A stretch of 64,000 bases of DNA, from NCBI GenBank assembly GCA_034401135.1, contig JAWZSP010000001.1:620001-684000 (forward strand), read 5' to 3'. The notes under the pieces are model-generated. The model had not been told where the DNA came from, did not search any database, and was given only the letters and a program-made list of their open reading frames with translations. The position numbers and the translations under genes are program-made. Positions 23,201 to 32,985 of the stretch are shown in pieces. This DNA comes from Volutella citrinella (lineage: Eukaryota > Ascomycota > Sordariomycetes > Hypocreales > Nectriaceae). Each line of letters starts with the position of its first letter. Position 1 is the first letter of the stretch.

Positions 23201-26200
23201 GCGACGGATCCATAATGTGAAAATAGAAGGAGAGGAGTCTAACCGGCCGCTGAGACTCCATGTTCTTCTCACCGTTGTCCATTTTATCCTTCTCCTTTTT
23301 CTGTTCCTCTGCTTTTTGCTTCAGCATCGCTCTCATCCGAGTTTCCACGTGTCTCGTCAAGACAGATTTGCCGCAAGCGGGAATTCCAGAGATACAAAGT
23401 AGTGAATCGCTGTCCAAGTTCTCCCACTGACGTGTCATATTATTCTCCCAGAACCACTGTAGCGTTCCATTGAATGGCACGTCAATGTCGTTAGCCTTGC
23501 GAGACGCAGACGCTCCGGAAGGTTGAAGAGATCTTAGACAAGCTAACATTGTGAGCGATTCTCCTAACCAAACAGTAGTTGAGGGGGGGGGGGGGGGTTA
23601 AAATACCTTCAACACATGCTTTCTCGATACAATCTTCATGACTCAAGAGACCATTCAGGTACTGGCGCTGTGTGTGCGTGTAAAGGTATTTCACGCTGAC
23701 CAAGTCTTCACTATTCTCACTCACTTGCCGGCCCAGTTCTCGGAGGCAGTGCAGGATTCGTCCAAGCTCGGGCCCTTTCCTCAGGAACTCAATCTTGGAA
23801 ATAAGCACCATGATGTACACCGTTCTCTGCCTGGTACCTGGCGACTGATCCCTCGCTTTCAGGGCGTGGGCCAGTGTATATACGACAGCGTCGACTAGGC
23901 TTGTGCCCAACTGGTCTATTGAATGAATCAATGTCTCAGCGATGCTCTGGCTGCGTTCTCTCCCTTCTGTATCATCATCGGTTATCGAGATGGCATGCTT
24001 CATCAAGTCATAAATGACCTCGTTGCGTTTTGTAGTCAATAGGTCCTTTGGGACATCACTTCGTCGTTCAAAGCCTAAAATTAGGGGCAAAAGCGAGTCC
24101 AGAAAGAACTGAAACATCCGAAGGATAAGGGGCCCAGAGATGGTGTTTCCAGTCCAGAATCCGTTCATTGAGCCAGCTGTCTGGCTGAGACGTTCAAAGT
24201 CAAGGTGCAGGACTTGGAACTTCTCCTTCTTGCCGAATCGAACCAGTGGTCCGCACAAATTTGGCCAGAAGTCGTCGGAAGTGATGATTCGGAGTTCCAG
24301 GAATGAATTGGCATCCTTCGAAACCCAGTATTTGAAGTAGAGGTTTTCAAGGAGTCCAAAATACGCCGTCTCCTCGCCAGGCGTCTTTGCGTCCGGTTTG
24401 GGGTTCGCGCAGTGCGAAACCCGCGGATCCATCATCTCGCCAAAAGTATCTGATACCTTTGAATCGCACTCACCAAGTTTGATGATATCCTCCGGCAGAG
24501 GGGTTGTACGCTCGTCAAGCTGTCTCGACTCGTGGATCTTTTGCCACACGTCGCCCACGATGCTCCGATAAAGGCGGTCTTCGCTGCTAGAGAACTGCCA
24601 GTAATATACGGTTTCGTTGTCAGATTCCTGAGATATATCAGAATCTCTAGTCTCGGACGCCCCGTTGCTTTCGGCTTGGTCAGTGGGCATCAGGCATGGA
24701 ACCGGTACATGTATCTCGTTGGTCAATTCGTGAATAGCTCTGTTTTTCGGGTTACCCTGTCGTTTAATAGTCAGCGCTGGATAATCCAAAGCATCGGCTC
24801 ACTGAAGTTGATATTTTGCTGACGCGCAGGGGGGCCAAAAAGAAAAGACATACCATTGGAATTCGAAAGTTGTGATCTGAGGAGCTAAAATTGATGACTA
24901 GAATCGAGTGACAAGAATGCTACAGCCAGTTTAGTTTCGGGACATTGCAGCACAAAGTTCTCTACCGACCTTTGTTGATTCGTTCCGGAACTCTTCGAGA
25001 TGGCCCCAAAAATTGTCGACCAATTCTCTTGTCATGAGACCTGAATGGCTGGAGGGAGGAAACCCGTAAATTGATATGCGTGTCGAGTCAAATCCTTCAT
25101 TGGCGAGAAAGTCTTGAATCCACATGACTTCGGGAGAATATTTCCAGGAGTTGTATGGGTGGAATCGAGGGTGCTGAGGGCTTAAAATGATGATGCTGGG
25201 AGATGTTGTAAGAATCTTATCCATGCATGTGAAGGATACACGCAGTTGCTTGTTGACTTACTCTGTCTTCAAACCCAATGGGTGAAAAGGCTTTTGTCTA
25301 CTTCTCGAAAACAGAGACTTGACGAAGCGCGCCCCCCAGTTACTTTCAGGCTTTGCTTGAGGAACGTTCAAAATGGCCCTGTCAACTTCGGTGCTGTAGA
25401 GAGGAGTGATGCCGATGAAATCCAAGTCGACAGTTGCCAGAATTTGGCGTTGCTTTTCATCAAGCGTCATCGAAAACTCAAACTCCTTCCGGCTCTCGGT
25501 ACAAGGGAAGTCTTCTGGTGTGTAACACAAGCTGACGACAGCGGTTTTGTGCTTTCCGTGACTGGCGGCTGTGAGAACCTCAAATGGCGGCTGGTCATCC
25601 TGATACATCCAGCAATCAAAGGGCGGGAGTCTCTTCAGTCCCTCCTCCAAGTCATCTTTCGTTGTGCTTGTATCTAGATTCCGAAATCGATAGACACGGG
25701 CATCTGGCTGCAGTCTCTTTGATCTTTTCGTAGGATCCCTTTTTGCTGCACTTTTCTGATGTTCGACCATACTAAAGCCATCTTCCAGCAGCCACTGTCT
25801 TTGGATCTCCGGTGTCAGCATACTAGGATGCGTCTCCTTCGTTTGTACGGCTGGTGCGTTTTCGGCAGCGTTCTGGCTATCCGAGTGCTCGGCCTCCTTG
25901 TTGTTCTGTAAGGAGGCAAACTTATTCTCGCCAGCATAGTTTCTGGAGCCCGAGGGAATCGTTGAGCTACTTGAGTGATAATGAACCTCAAGCTTTTTAA
26001 TATTGTAGGCTATAGGGTCGAGACCATTAATCATGAGTGGTGCCAGGTTGTGTGACGATGCAAGGGGGTTTCTTACTGCGCTGAGAGTTGTCCGCGTTTA
26101 CATCCCGCGATTGGGAGCCTGCAAGATGAATTCCGCGACCCTCACTTATGTTTTGATCTTCCCCGGCGTTATTTTGGCGTCCGCCATGGTTGCTGGCGCT

Positions 26201-26224
26201 CGGCATCTCAAGGGTGCGTGTCAT
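20300..26224 (-). CDS. NLR: amyloid motif + degenerate hydrolase + NACHT + ankyrin repeats (frameshifted 3' end)
   Basis: Seven inferred exons: 26077-26224, 25262-26009, 24970-25195, 24854-24919, 23607-24756, 22331-23542, and 22280 downward. Exon 1 carries a Gly/Asn/Gln-rich motif (about residues 11-42: SNHGGRQNN, then QNISEGRGIH) shared with the two plus-strand neighbours. Residues about 100-400 resemble the SERAC1/SesB-like alpha/beta-hydrolase region of fungal NLRs, but LVINFSSSD stands where a lipase nucleophile elbow belongs. NACHT: P-loop GIPACGKS (832-839) and Walker B ILIDGIDE (about 953-960), preceded by the linker CLRSL. Ankyrin repeats run from about 1320. In the last repeat one G appears missing near 20578-20583, so the frame stops at 20485 (1781 residues) instead of 20300 (about 1843 if intact). 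Likely an intracellular receptor controlling cell death or allorecognition; the ligand is unknown. Confidence 0.8.
23583..23597 (+). repeat. Homopolymer of 15 G/C inside an NLR intron
   Basis: On the coding (minus) strand this is 15 C just after the splice donor of the 64-bp intron that precedes the NACHT exon (23543-23606). Length variation would not change the protein if the intron is spliced. Seen directly. Confidence 0.85.
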
Positions 26225-26849
26225 GGCCCGTCCCGACGCCGGCTCCCGCCGAGGGTGAAATTTGAGATGGCTTCAGTCCCCCAGTTTGGGTCGGGCACTC
26301 GCACCAGGGTTGGTGACGCATGCAGACCCTCAGGTCAGCCTATCAAGAAGCGGCAAGGTGCAGCGAGGGGCTTTGAAGTGCCAGTGTCAGCACCTTGCGT
26401 CGTTTCGATATTACGGCGACACATCAAAGCAGCGAGCCCAGGACAACGTCCAAACCCTCCATCAATGTGGGCACGCGCAGCAAAGGAGACGGAATTGATG
26501 AGCATCAGCGGGGTCGGGGCCCAAGAGCGATTAACTTCAGCTCGCCAGCCTCGTCGGGCTGGAGTAGCGTGGATTTCTCGTCGCCATCAGAGACCCTTGT
26601 CAAATTATGCAGTACAGCCGCACCGCCACATACGACTCCATGCAGCGTTTATTGGCTGAGCGGCTTTGCATCTTCGTCTTGGCTGCCTAAGCGGCTGGCA
26701 CCCAGGCTCTCAGCTGATCCAAATGTCTGACATCTCCCCGCTCGTAGCCGCCCAGGCGAATTCTCACTGCGAGCTTGAGAGGATCTTCTCTGTATATCCC
26801 TGTTGCTAAAACTAGCAAGGTTCAGACCTCGGTCTGCCATCTATGGACA
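26225..26849. other. Shared divergent promoter of NLR and SesB-like lipase
   Basis: 625 bp separates the divergent starts, so the receptor and a putative effector may be co-regulated. It includes a 9-bp perfect inverted repeat (26353-26361 and 26390-26398). No TATA element was recognised. Confidence 0.5.
26353..26398. promoter_or_regulatory. Inverted repeat in NLR/lipase divergent promoter
   Basis: GCAAGGTGC and its reverse complement GCACCTTGC are separated by 28 bp. A perfect 9-bp palindromic pair near the middle of a divergent promoter could be a dimer-binding site; chance is possible. No known factor is assigned. Confidence 0.3.
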
Positions 26850-27917
26850 ATGGACATTGTTCGGCGGCTGCTAGGGAAAAGCCCCAAAACCCAAGACGAT
26901 CAACCAGTCCCCGAGCTGCTGGAGCCCTTTCCGGATGGACTCAAAGTCCTCCACGACTGTCCAAACGCTGCAGTGGACATTTGCTTCGTCCACGGATTGA
27001 CAGGCAATCGGATGAGCACATGGACTGCACACGGACAACCGAAACCAAGCCCATGGCCACAGACTCTGATCCCTCCCAAGCTCAACAACTGCCGTATCTT
27101 GACATATGGATACGACGCCTACGTCATCGGTCGTCCGGTTGCATCAGAAAACGGGTTACTGGACCATGCGACTAATTTCCTGACCGACCTGACATCAGAA
27201 AGGGCTTCTGCAGACGCGCCGTCTCGTCCCATCATCTTTGTTGCCCATAGTTTGGGCGGCCTTGTGTGCAAAGAAGCCATCTTGCTCTCCCGAAACAACC
27301 CGGAACCGCATCTCCAACACATCTTTAGGTGCACCAAGGGCATTGCATTCATAGGGACACCTCATAAGGGGTCCTGGATGGCCGACTGGGCCAAGATTCC
27401 CGCCATGGGCCTTGGGATGGTCACGTCGACCAACAAGACGCTCCTGAAGGTGCTGCGGACGGACGATAAGTATCTGGAGTCGGTCCAGTCTCGCTTTTGG
27501 TCCATGGTCCGGGAACAGCAGAGGGACGGGAGGCTTCTCGAGGTCACCTGCTTCTACGAAGAACTCCCACTACCCAGGGTTGGAAAGGTCGTGTCAAAGG
27601 ACTCGGCCACGCTCCAAGGGTACACGCCAATCAGCATCCATGCAGACCACAGCAACATGGTCAAGTTCAGCTCCCCTGATGATAATGGGTTCAAGAGGCT
27701 GCTTGGGGAGTTGACCAGGTGGACCGCCGCCATCACGACATCACCGTCGCCATCGACAGAGTTGCAAAATACCAAGGATTCCACACCATGCTTTAATAAC
27801 TTCGGTGGAAATCAGTACAACAGTCCCGGTGGCACACAGAACATTAGCAGCGGCAATGGCATTCATTTCACTGGGGCAACCATCAATGGTTCGGTCAGTG
27901 TTGGGCAACAGAGCTAG
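26850..27917 (+). CDS. SesB-like alpha/beta-hydrolase (lipase) with C-terminal amyloid-type motif
   Basis: Intronless, 355 residues. The SesB/DUF676-like alpha/beta-hydrolase domain covers about residues 35-290. It shows ICFVHGLTGNRMSTW (oxyanion-hole region), CRILTYGYDA, nucleophile elbow VAHSLGGLVCKEA with S134, and IAFIGTPHKG. The catalytic His is probably H267 in IHADHSNMVKF. After a Ser/Pro/Thr linker, residues 315-350 form the motif FNNFGGNQYN, then GGTQNISSGNGIHFTGA. It is shared with the NLR N-terminus and the SesA protein C-terminus. In fungi SesB-type lipases with sigma or PP motifs are putative cell-death effectors activated by NLR amyloid templating; that role is inferred here. 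Start at 26850 (MDIVRRLLGK) is the first in-frame ATG; the frame upstream begins with TTG. Confidence 0.85.
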   Translation: MDIVRRLLGKSPKTQDDQPVPELLEPFPDGLKVLHDCPNAAVDICFVHGLTGNRMSTWTAHGQPKPSPWPQTLIPPKLNNCRILTYGYDAYVIGRPVASENGLLDHATNFLTDLTSERASADAPSRPIIFVAHSLGGLVCKEAILLSRNNPEPHLQHIFRCTKGIAFIGTPHKGSWMADWAKIPAMGLGMVTSTNKTLLKVLRTDDKYLESVQSRFWSMVREQQRDGRLLEVTCFYEELPLPRVGKVVSKDSATLQGYTPISIHADHSNMVKFSSPDDNGFKRLLGELTRWTAAITTSPSPSTELQNTKDSTPCFNNFGGNQYNSPGGTQNISSGNGIHFTGATINGSVSVGQQS

Positions 27918-28763
27918 CTCGGACGCTAAGTTAGAAGAATAGCATTTGGAAGAGATCTCAATTACTTGATAGCCTCGAATATGCAAACTGTTTTGATATG
28001 CTCGAATGCAGCACACGAAGCAGCATAAACATGCCAGTCCAAATGCTCATCTTCAAAAGTTAGTGACCTGGGGCCCTGGAGATGTTTTTGAAGGGCCGAG
28101 CGGCTCTGCGGTGACCGAGGGCGATGGTTTGGCGCTCTATGCTTAGCTGTAAAGAAGTCATTAATGCGGCGTGGTCGCCGCCTGTCAACGGGAAGCCTGT
28201 TTCGATCCCCGCTGTTTGATGCATGTCTGTGTCTTTAGACTCGGGGGCTTTCGTGCTATTCCAATGCATTTTAGTGAGATAATTATGGCTCAGAGTACTC
28301 TGTTGCTCTATCACAGCTTGTGTCTAGATTTGAAGCAGCGAAAAGCAATCACCATTGGTGTTTAGCGACAAACCAGCGATAGCCAAACATCTGGTGGCGC
28401 GTAGATCAGCCGCGCAATCCTGGATGATCATGCAATGTGACAGAAGGCCGTGGAACTACGTGGCACTGTAGACAGCTGAAAGCTGAAGGCTGCCGTCCGA
28501 GGCTGCCAAGCCACAGCGCCAACATACGTCTGGCTGTAGCCAATGGGGGGACTTGCATCCACGATCCCACCCCAGTCGTCAGATTTGTAAAATACCATGA
28601 AATGGTTCGCGGCCAGCTGCAAGAAGCGGGGTAGGCCGTTCAAGGGGGCCTTTCCATCGAGGATGAGAGCTCAAGGTGTCGGCAAATCTTCCTTTTTCAT
28701 TTGCGATACACGGAGCTCTCTTCATCGAAAAACCGAACCAAAGACTGAATTCCAAAGCCCAGT
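27918..28763. other. Intergenic region between SesB-like and SesA-like genes
   Basis: About 850 bp with no credible open frame. A segment at about 28160-28215 loosely resembles a tRNA-Asp anticodon arm, but arms do not pair (see rejected list). The rest presumably holds the SesB terminator and SesA promoter. Confidence 0.45.
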
Positions 28764-29387
28764 ATGGCAGCCATTATCCCCGCAAATCATCTCAAGTGGA
28801 CGAAAAAGAATCTCAACGCAGCCAAGGAAGAATATGAAGAGCTGAAAGACGACAAGTCCTTGAAAGAAGCCTTCCACGCATCCGGGGCCGGGCTATCCTT
28901 GATGATAGCTGCCCTCGAAGAGGCCAAGCCCATTGCAGCAGACGCCCCAGACAAGACCAACGACTCGCTGGAGCTGTGCAACGCAGAGACGGAAAAGATT
29001 TGCGAGATCTTCAAAGCAGTCGCGAGATGCTCCTCTGGCGCAAGGATGGACAGCTACAAGGCTGCCGTGGGCAAATTCGGCAAGGGGCGGCTGATCGAGC
29101 TGCTCGTCGCAGCCGTCATGAGCCAAATCGTGGCCGTTTCCGATGACCTCGGGATTCCTGCAGAGAACAAGGAGCAGCTTGGCAACGCGATCAAGAAGCT
29201 CGCGGAGCTGGATCCCTCCTTGCCCCAGGAGCAGGGAACCAATATCTTTCAGAACTTTGGCGAGAATCAGTACAACGCTCCGAACGGCACGCAGAATATC
29301 AGCAACGGCGACGGCATCTACTTTACGGGAGCCAAAATTACTGGCAATGTCAGCAACTATGCTCCACCTCCGAAGAATGAGAAGTGA
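28764..29387 (+). CDS. SesA-domain protein with C-terminal amyloid-type motif
   Basis: Intronless, 207 residues. Residues about 10-130 are all-helical and match the SesA / 'N-terminal domain on NACHT NTPases' family: EEYEELKDDKSLKEAFHASG, then LCNAETEKICEIFKAV, SYKAAVGKFGKGRLIELL and a closing helix. The tail (161-197) is IFQNFGENQYN, then GTQNISNGDGIYFTGA, nearly the same motif as the SesB-like tail (both share NQYN, GTQNIS, FTGA). SesA proteins are linked with NLRs in Nectria haematococca sesA/sesB/het-eN. The domain is probably a membrane-active or death-fold effector when templated; this is inference. It follows the lipase on the same strand, about 850 bp away, so it is separately transcribed. 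Confidence 0.82.
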   Translation: MAAIIPANHLKWTKKNLNAAKEEYEELKDDKSLKEAFHASGAGLSLMIAALEEAKPIAADAPDKTNDSLELCNAETEKICEIFKAVARCSSGARMDSYKAAVGKFGKGRLIELLVAAVMSQIVAVSDDLGIPAENKEQLGNAIKKLAELDPSLPQEQGTNIFQNFGENQYNAPNGTQNISNGDGIYFTGAKITGNVSNYAPPPKNEK

Positions 29388-31022
29388 GGGTCCTTGGGGC
29401 ACACGGCTAGCTAGGGTTAGGGACAGTATGGTCACATTAGTAGTAGTTGGGATTAGACGTTACAGTTAGTGTCAAGTGCTGAGGCTAGGTAGTGTTCTGA
29501 ACGAGGGTTAAGAGTCATGCCCTAGGGATGAAGATGAAGTTGGGCATTGGGATTGGCATGTTTAGAATGCTTCATGCGGCATACTGGTATTGATGTTTGT
29601 TTTCGGCGAAGACCGCGCAGTCAGTAGGCAAAGGCTACACGGAAGGAAGAGGATGCACAATATTGAGAGCAAATTATTCCAATACTCCAATGCTATCTAT
29701 AGTTAATGTGGTATCAAGTAAGCAATCAAGTCAATCACACGCCTTCTACACTTAAGAATTAGCTCCCTGTTGTTTCTGCCTCGCCCCCCTGTTAAACTGG
29801 CTGAGTCGAGCCTCGTCCACCTTGTCAGAGATACAGTGAGAAATAGACTGACAATTGCTTTTCCACACTGTACGTGGGTAGGAAGATGGCAAGGACGGGC
29901 AGAGTTGTCGACGGACTTGCTCCTCCAACAAGACAATTTAATGCATCCCTGACTTCGTCTGGCATTACACATTCACCGCATTTGTTCTTTGAGCCTCGTC
30001 CGACTTGCGTTCCAGAACCTGTCTAGGGTAGGCATCAAGGGGACGATGCCGACCCGCCCGCCCTTGCTACAGTGCACGATTGCATCACAGGAATAGGTCG
30101 AGAAGCCTTGGCTGGCTGGGATCGGCGCCGTCTGCTGCCGGCCTGTGGAGCCGGGACTGGGGACGGCCGGTGCCGACGCGCGGTGAGCGGAGGTGGTCAC
30201 AGCCATTCCAGGGAAGCTGGGACGACTGAGGCGACACCGAGGGTCCGGCGTGGTGTTGCAGTACATTAGTAGCAGGGACAGCTGTGTGCGGCCCAGGCAC
30301 CAACTGCGACACAACGATGGTTCTCCAAGTGATACCGTAGCGCTGCTGATGGATAGCACAAAGGCAGTGTAGATTATTCTCGAATTGTTCCGTCGTCGAC
30401 ACCCTTATGCGGTAGGGTCCGCCACATCACATCGCATCACTGTGGCTGCAGCGATCATCTGTAGTGGCCGTCACCATCTCCAATCGCAGATGCCCCTGTG
30501 CCAGCCTCCAGGAACCCGAGCAATTCTCCAAGGGAGGGGCCGCCCTCGCATCCCGAACCAGGGAATAAATTGGCATGACGTCTCTGACATGCCGGGAACA
30601 GAACACGTTGCGGAGCCTCTCGTCGGGCTGGGCCCCGTCTGATTATTCATGGTGACCTCTGATTGTCTGAGCAACTCTCGCTAGGTTGGTCTGGGGGCAA
30701 AACTTGGAAATAAGCAATCGCTGATTGGCTGGTGGGATGGTCAGCCAGGAACGTGGCCAATGGGAGAGCAGATAATTACTGCTCACCAGCCCCGGAAACT
30801 ACGCTACTGTGGCGGACTGCGACGTCTTTAGAGTTCGGTGGGGGCTGTCCATCGAGTACAAATAAGTTGCCATGGCCGTCCGATGCTTTGGACTTGCTAA
30901 TCACCATCAATCGAGCCTGAGTTTCACTAGAAAAGCACTGTCTTTCACTCTCAAATCACTATTTTCGCTTCCGCAAACGCTCACCAAAACACCACGCAAC
31001 ACCACCACCAACCACCGTCACC
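29388..31022. other. 1.6-kb intergenic region
   Basis: Between the SesA-like gene and the metallothionein. Open frames overlap on both strands without domains or consistent codon pattern. The last 150 bp is the CT-rich leader of the metallothionein. Confidence 0.45.
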
Positions 31023-31407
31023 ATGACCGTCTCTTCCACCTGCTGTGCCAAGAACAACGCCGAGTGCGCCTGTGGTACGTCACTCTGCCCCTCATGACAT
31101 CTCTTGGTATTCGCCGTACTAACACCCTCCAGCCAAGCAAGCCACCTGCTCCTGCGGCCAGAAGTCGGCCCTCCAGTGCACCTGCGCCAAGGCCTCCATC
31201 GAGAACACCATCGCCGGCCCGCGATGCTCGTGCCGTGCCCGCCCTGCCGGCGAGTGCACCTGTGAGCGCGCCTCCAGCGAGAACGGCTCCGTCTCTGGCT
31301 CCACCTGCGCCTGCGGCTCCCGCCCCGCCGATGCCTGCACCTGCGAGAAGGCTGCTGATGGTGGCTTCAACCCTGCCAACGAGATTGACTTCACCACCCG
31401 CTCATAG
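31023..31407 (+). CDS. crd2: Crd2-type metallothionein-like copper resistance protein
   Basis: Two exons (31023-31074 and 31133-31407) give 108 residues with 16 cysteines, mainly in Cys-X-Cys pairs (residues 7-8, 15/17, 23/25, 33/35, 49/51, 59/61, 76/78, 86/88). The first intron falls after the codons for CAC and has a TACTAAC branch site. Segments of about 26 residues repeat (SCRARPAGECTCERAS, then CACGSRPADACTCEKA). It resembles fungal copper-resistance Crd2 proteins, which buffer Cu(I) and similar soft metals in the cytosol. Start follows the CACC context at 31019-31022. Expression is typically metal-inducible in relatives, but no confirmed copper-response element was identified here. Confidence 0.88.
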
Positions 31408-32108
31408 ATATAGACGGGGCTCTCTATCGGCGCTCGGGGCAGTCGGAGCATATCTTTGCCCGCGCGTGTTAATCAGTGACGCGACTTGACTTGGATGGCG
31501 TTTGGGACGGGGAAGGTGTTTTTGGGCCACGAAGGCATTGCATACATGAACAGATACCAGGACAGGGCGACCACCGCCAGAATAAAAACATTTGAACCAA
31601 TTTTCTGATCGAGTGCCCGTTCACGAGAGTGCATGTCATGGCCCACCAGCATCCTGGACGCCCGTTGCTTTTGACGCCAACACGAACCATCTTGCCACCC
31701 GCCACAACGGTCAATGCTTGTTCTCAACCGTGGACCCTGCGTGTGGGGTCGCTCCGCGATTGAGTGCCTGCGATCTATCGCCCTTGCTTTTCTACCGTGA
31801 TGGATGCGGAACCAGGCTTATGACGGAGTCTCCGCTGGTTTGCTGCCACATGGCCCATTATTTCATATTCGCTTATTATCCCTGGCCTGGCGCGATCACC
31901 GTGGTGGTCCATCCAGCGCTCTCTCGTTCATGCCGGGGTCAGGCCAAGACACCCCCTTCTGTGTTTCAGTTCCAAAACTGAATCTGGAACGTCAATCACC
32001 TGACTCTGGCTGGGTCCAACTCATCCGAAAACCACAGTTCATGCGTGATAAAAAGATCGTAGAAGTAGCACAACGGAGGTTTTCAAACGTACGTCCCGGA
32101 CTGATATC
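31408..32108. other. Intergenic region, metallothionein 3' / MOB 5'
   Basis: About 700 bp on the plus strand between the two genes. No convincing gene, although frames on both strands run through it. Confidence 0.45.
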
Positions 32109-32985
32109 ATGGCGCCAATAGAGTCGAACACGCTTCCGCTATGGCTGAACCCAAAGCACGCGAAGCTCATTACAAAGGGCAACCTGATGGTCCTGGTTGG
32201 CCGCCCAAAAACCATCGAATCGGGCGAGTGGATGGCGCATCAAGGTCAGTTGATAATCATCTAAAGCGAACGATGCATGCAACCCTGACCCCAAATAGTC
32301 GTTGAACAGTATCGCAACTTGTCCAACTTTGTGTGTGTTATTCACGACAAGGAGACTGACGGCACCTCGATATGCAATCCGTCGGCGTGCCCAAGCATGT
32401 CTGCTGGGAGGTAGGCAGCTGATTCCCATCCATGTTGGGCAAACCTGACACGAGAGCAGCCGCTCCTATAGTTGGATGAGCCAAGAGCAAGAGAAAGTCG
32501 AACTGCCAGCACATCAATACATTTCACTGATCCAGCGCTGGATCATGGGCAAGATTCAAGACGATGCCTTGTTTCCCACGGACCCCCTTGGAGCCAAGTC
32601 TGCTGCATATCCAGACGCTGCCGACATAGAGACGGCAGATCTTTCTGACGAGCACGAAGAATACTGGCTCGGCCACAAGAGCGGATTCCCAAAAAACTTT
32701 GCAACCATTTGCCGCCTCATGTTCCGTCACATGTTCCGCATCTACGCGCATCTCTACTGGAGCCACTTCTTGGACTTCTATCACCTCAGCCTCGAGAAAG
32801 AGCTGAATAGCTGCTTCAGCAGCTTTGTCCTCGTGGCCACGACTCACGGGATGCTGCCGGTGGATGACCTGCAGCCCATGCAGGGTCTTATCAACATCTG
32901 GGCAGCCGATGGCACATTTCCAGAACACTCCAAACCTCGCCGACTTGCCAACTTGGATCGTGAAGGGCACCTAGGCGTTAAATGA
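32109..32985 (+). CDS. MOB-family (Mob1/phocein) kinase co-activator, MOB2-like
   Basis: Three exons (32109-32244, 32299-32410, 32472-32985) encode 253 residues, nearly all of it the Mob1/phocein domain. MOB proteins bind and activate NDR/LATS-type kinases (Dbf2, Cbk1/Orb6) that control mitotic exit, polarity and septation. The structural zinc ligands appear conserved: C71 and C76 (ICNPSACPSM) and H176 and H181 (YAHLYWSH). The N-terminus LPLWLNPKHAKLITKGNLMVL resembles the MOB2-like class more than core Mob1. Last intron acceptor chosen at 32471 to keep frame with SWMSQ. The exact subgroup is uncertain. Confidence 0.85.

Noticed and set aside
24757..24789. Start of the middle NLR exon at a TTG-initiated frame as an independent gene
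   Set aside because: The preceding frames connect through consistent GT-AG introns with matching phase, so it is an internal exon, not a gene start.
28155..28215. tRNA-Asp-like segment between the lipase and SesA genes (CCGCCTGTC anticodon-arm and TTTCGATCCCC patterns)
   Set aside because: Acceptor and T-arm stems do not pair in any frame I could set; at best a decayed pseudo-tRNA. A tRNAscan-SE score would decide.
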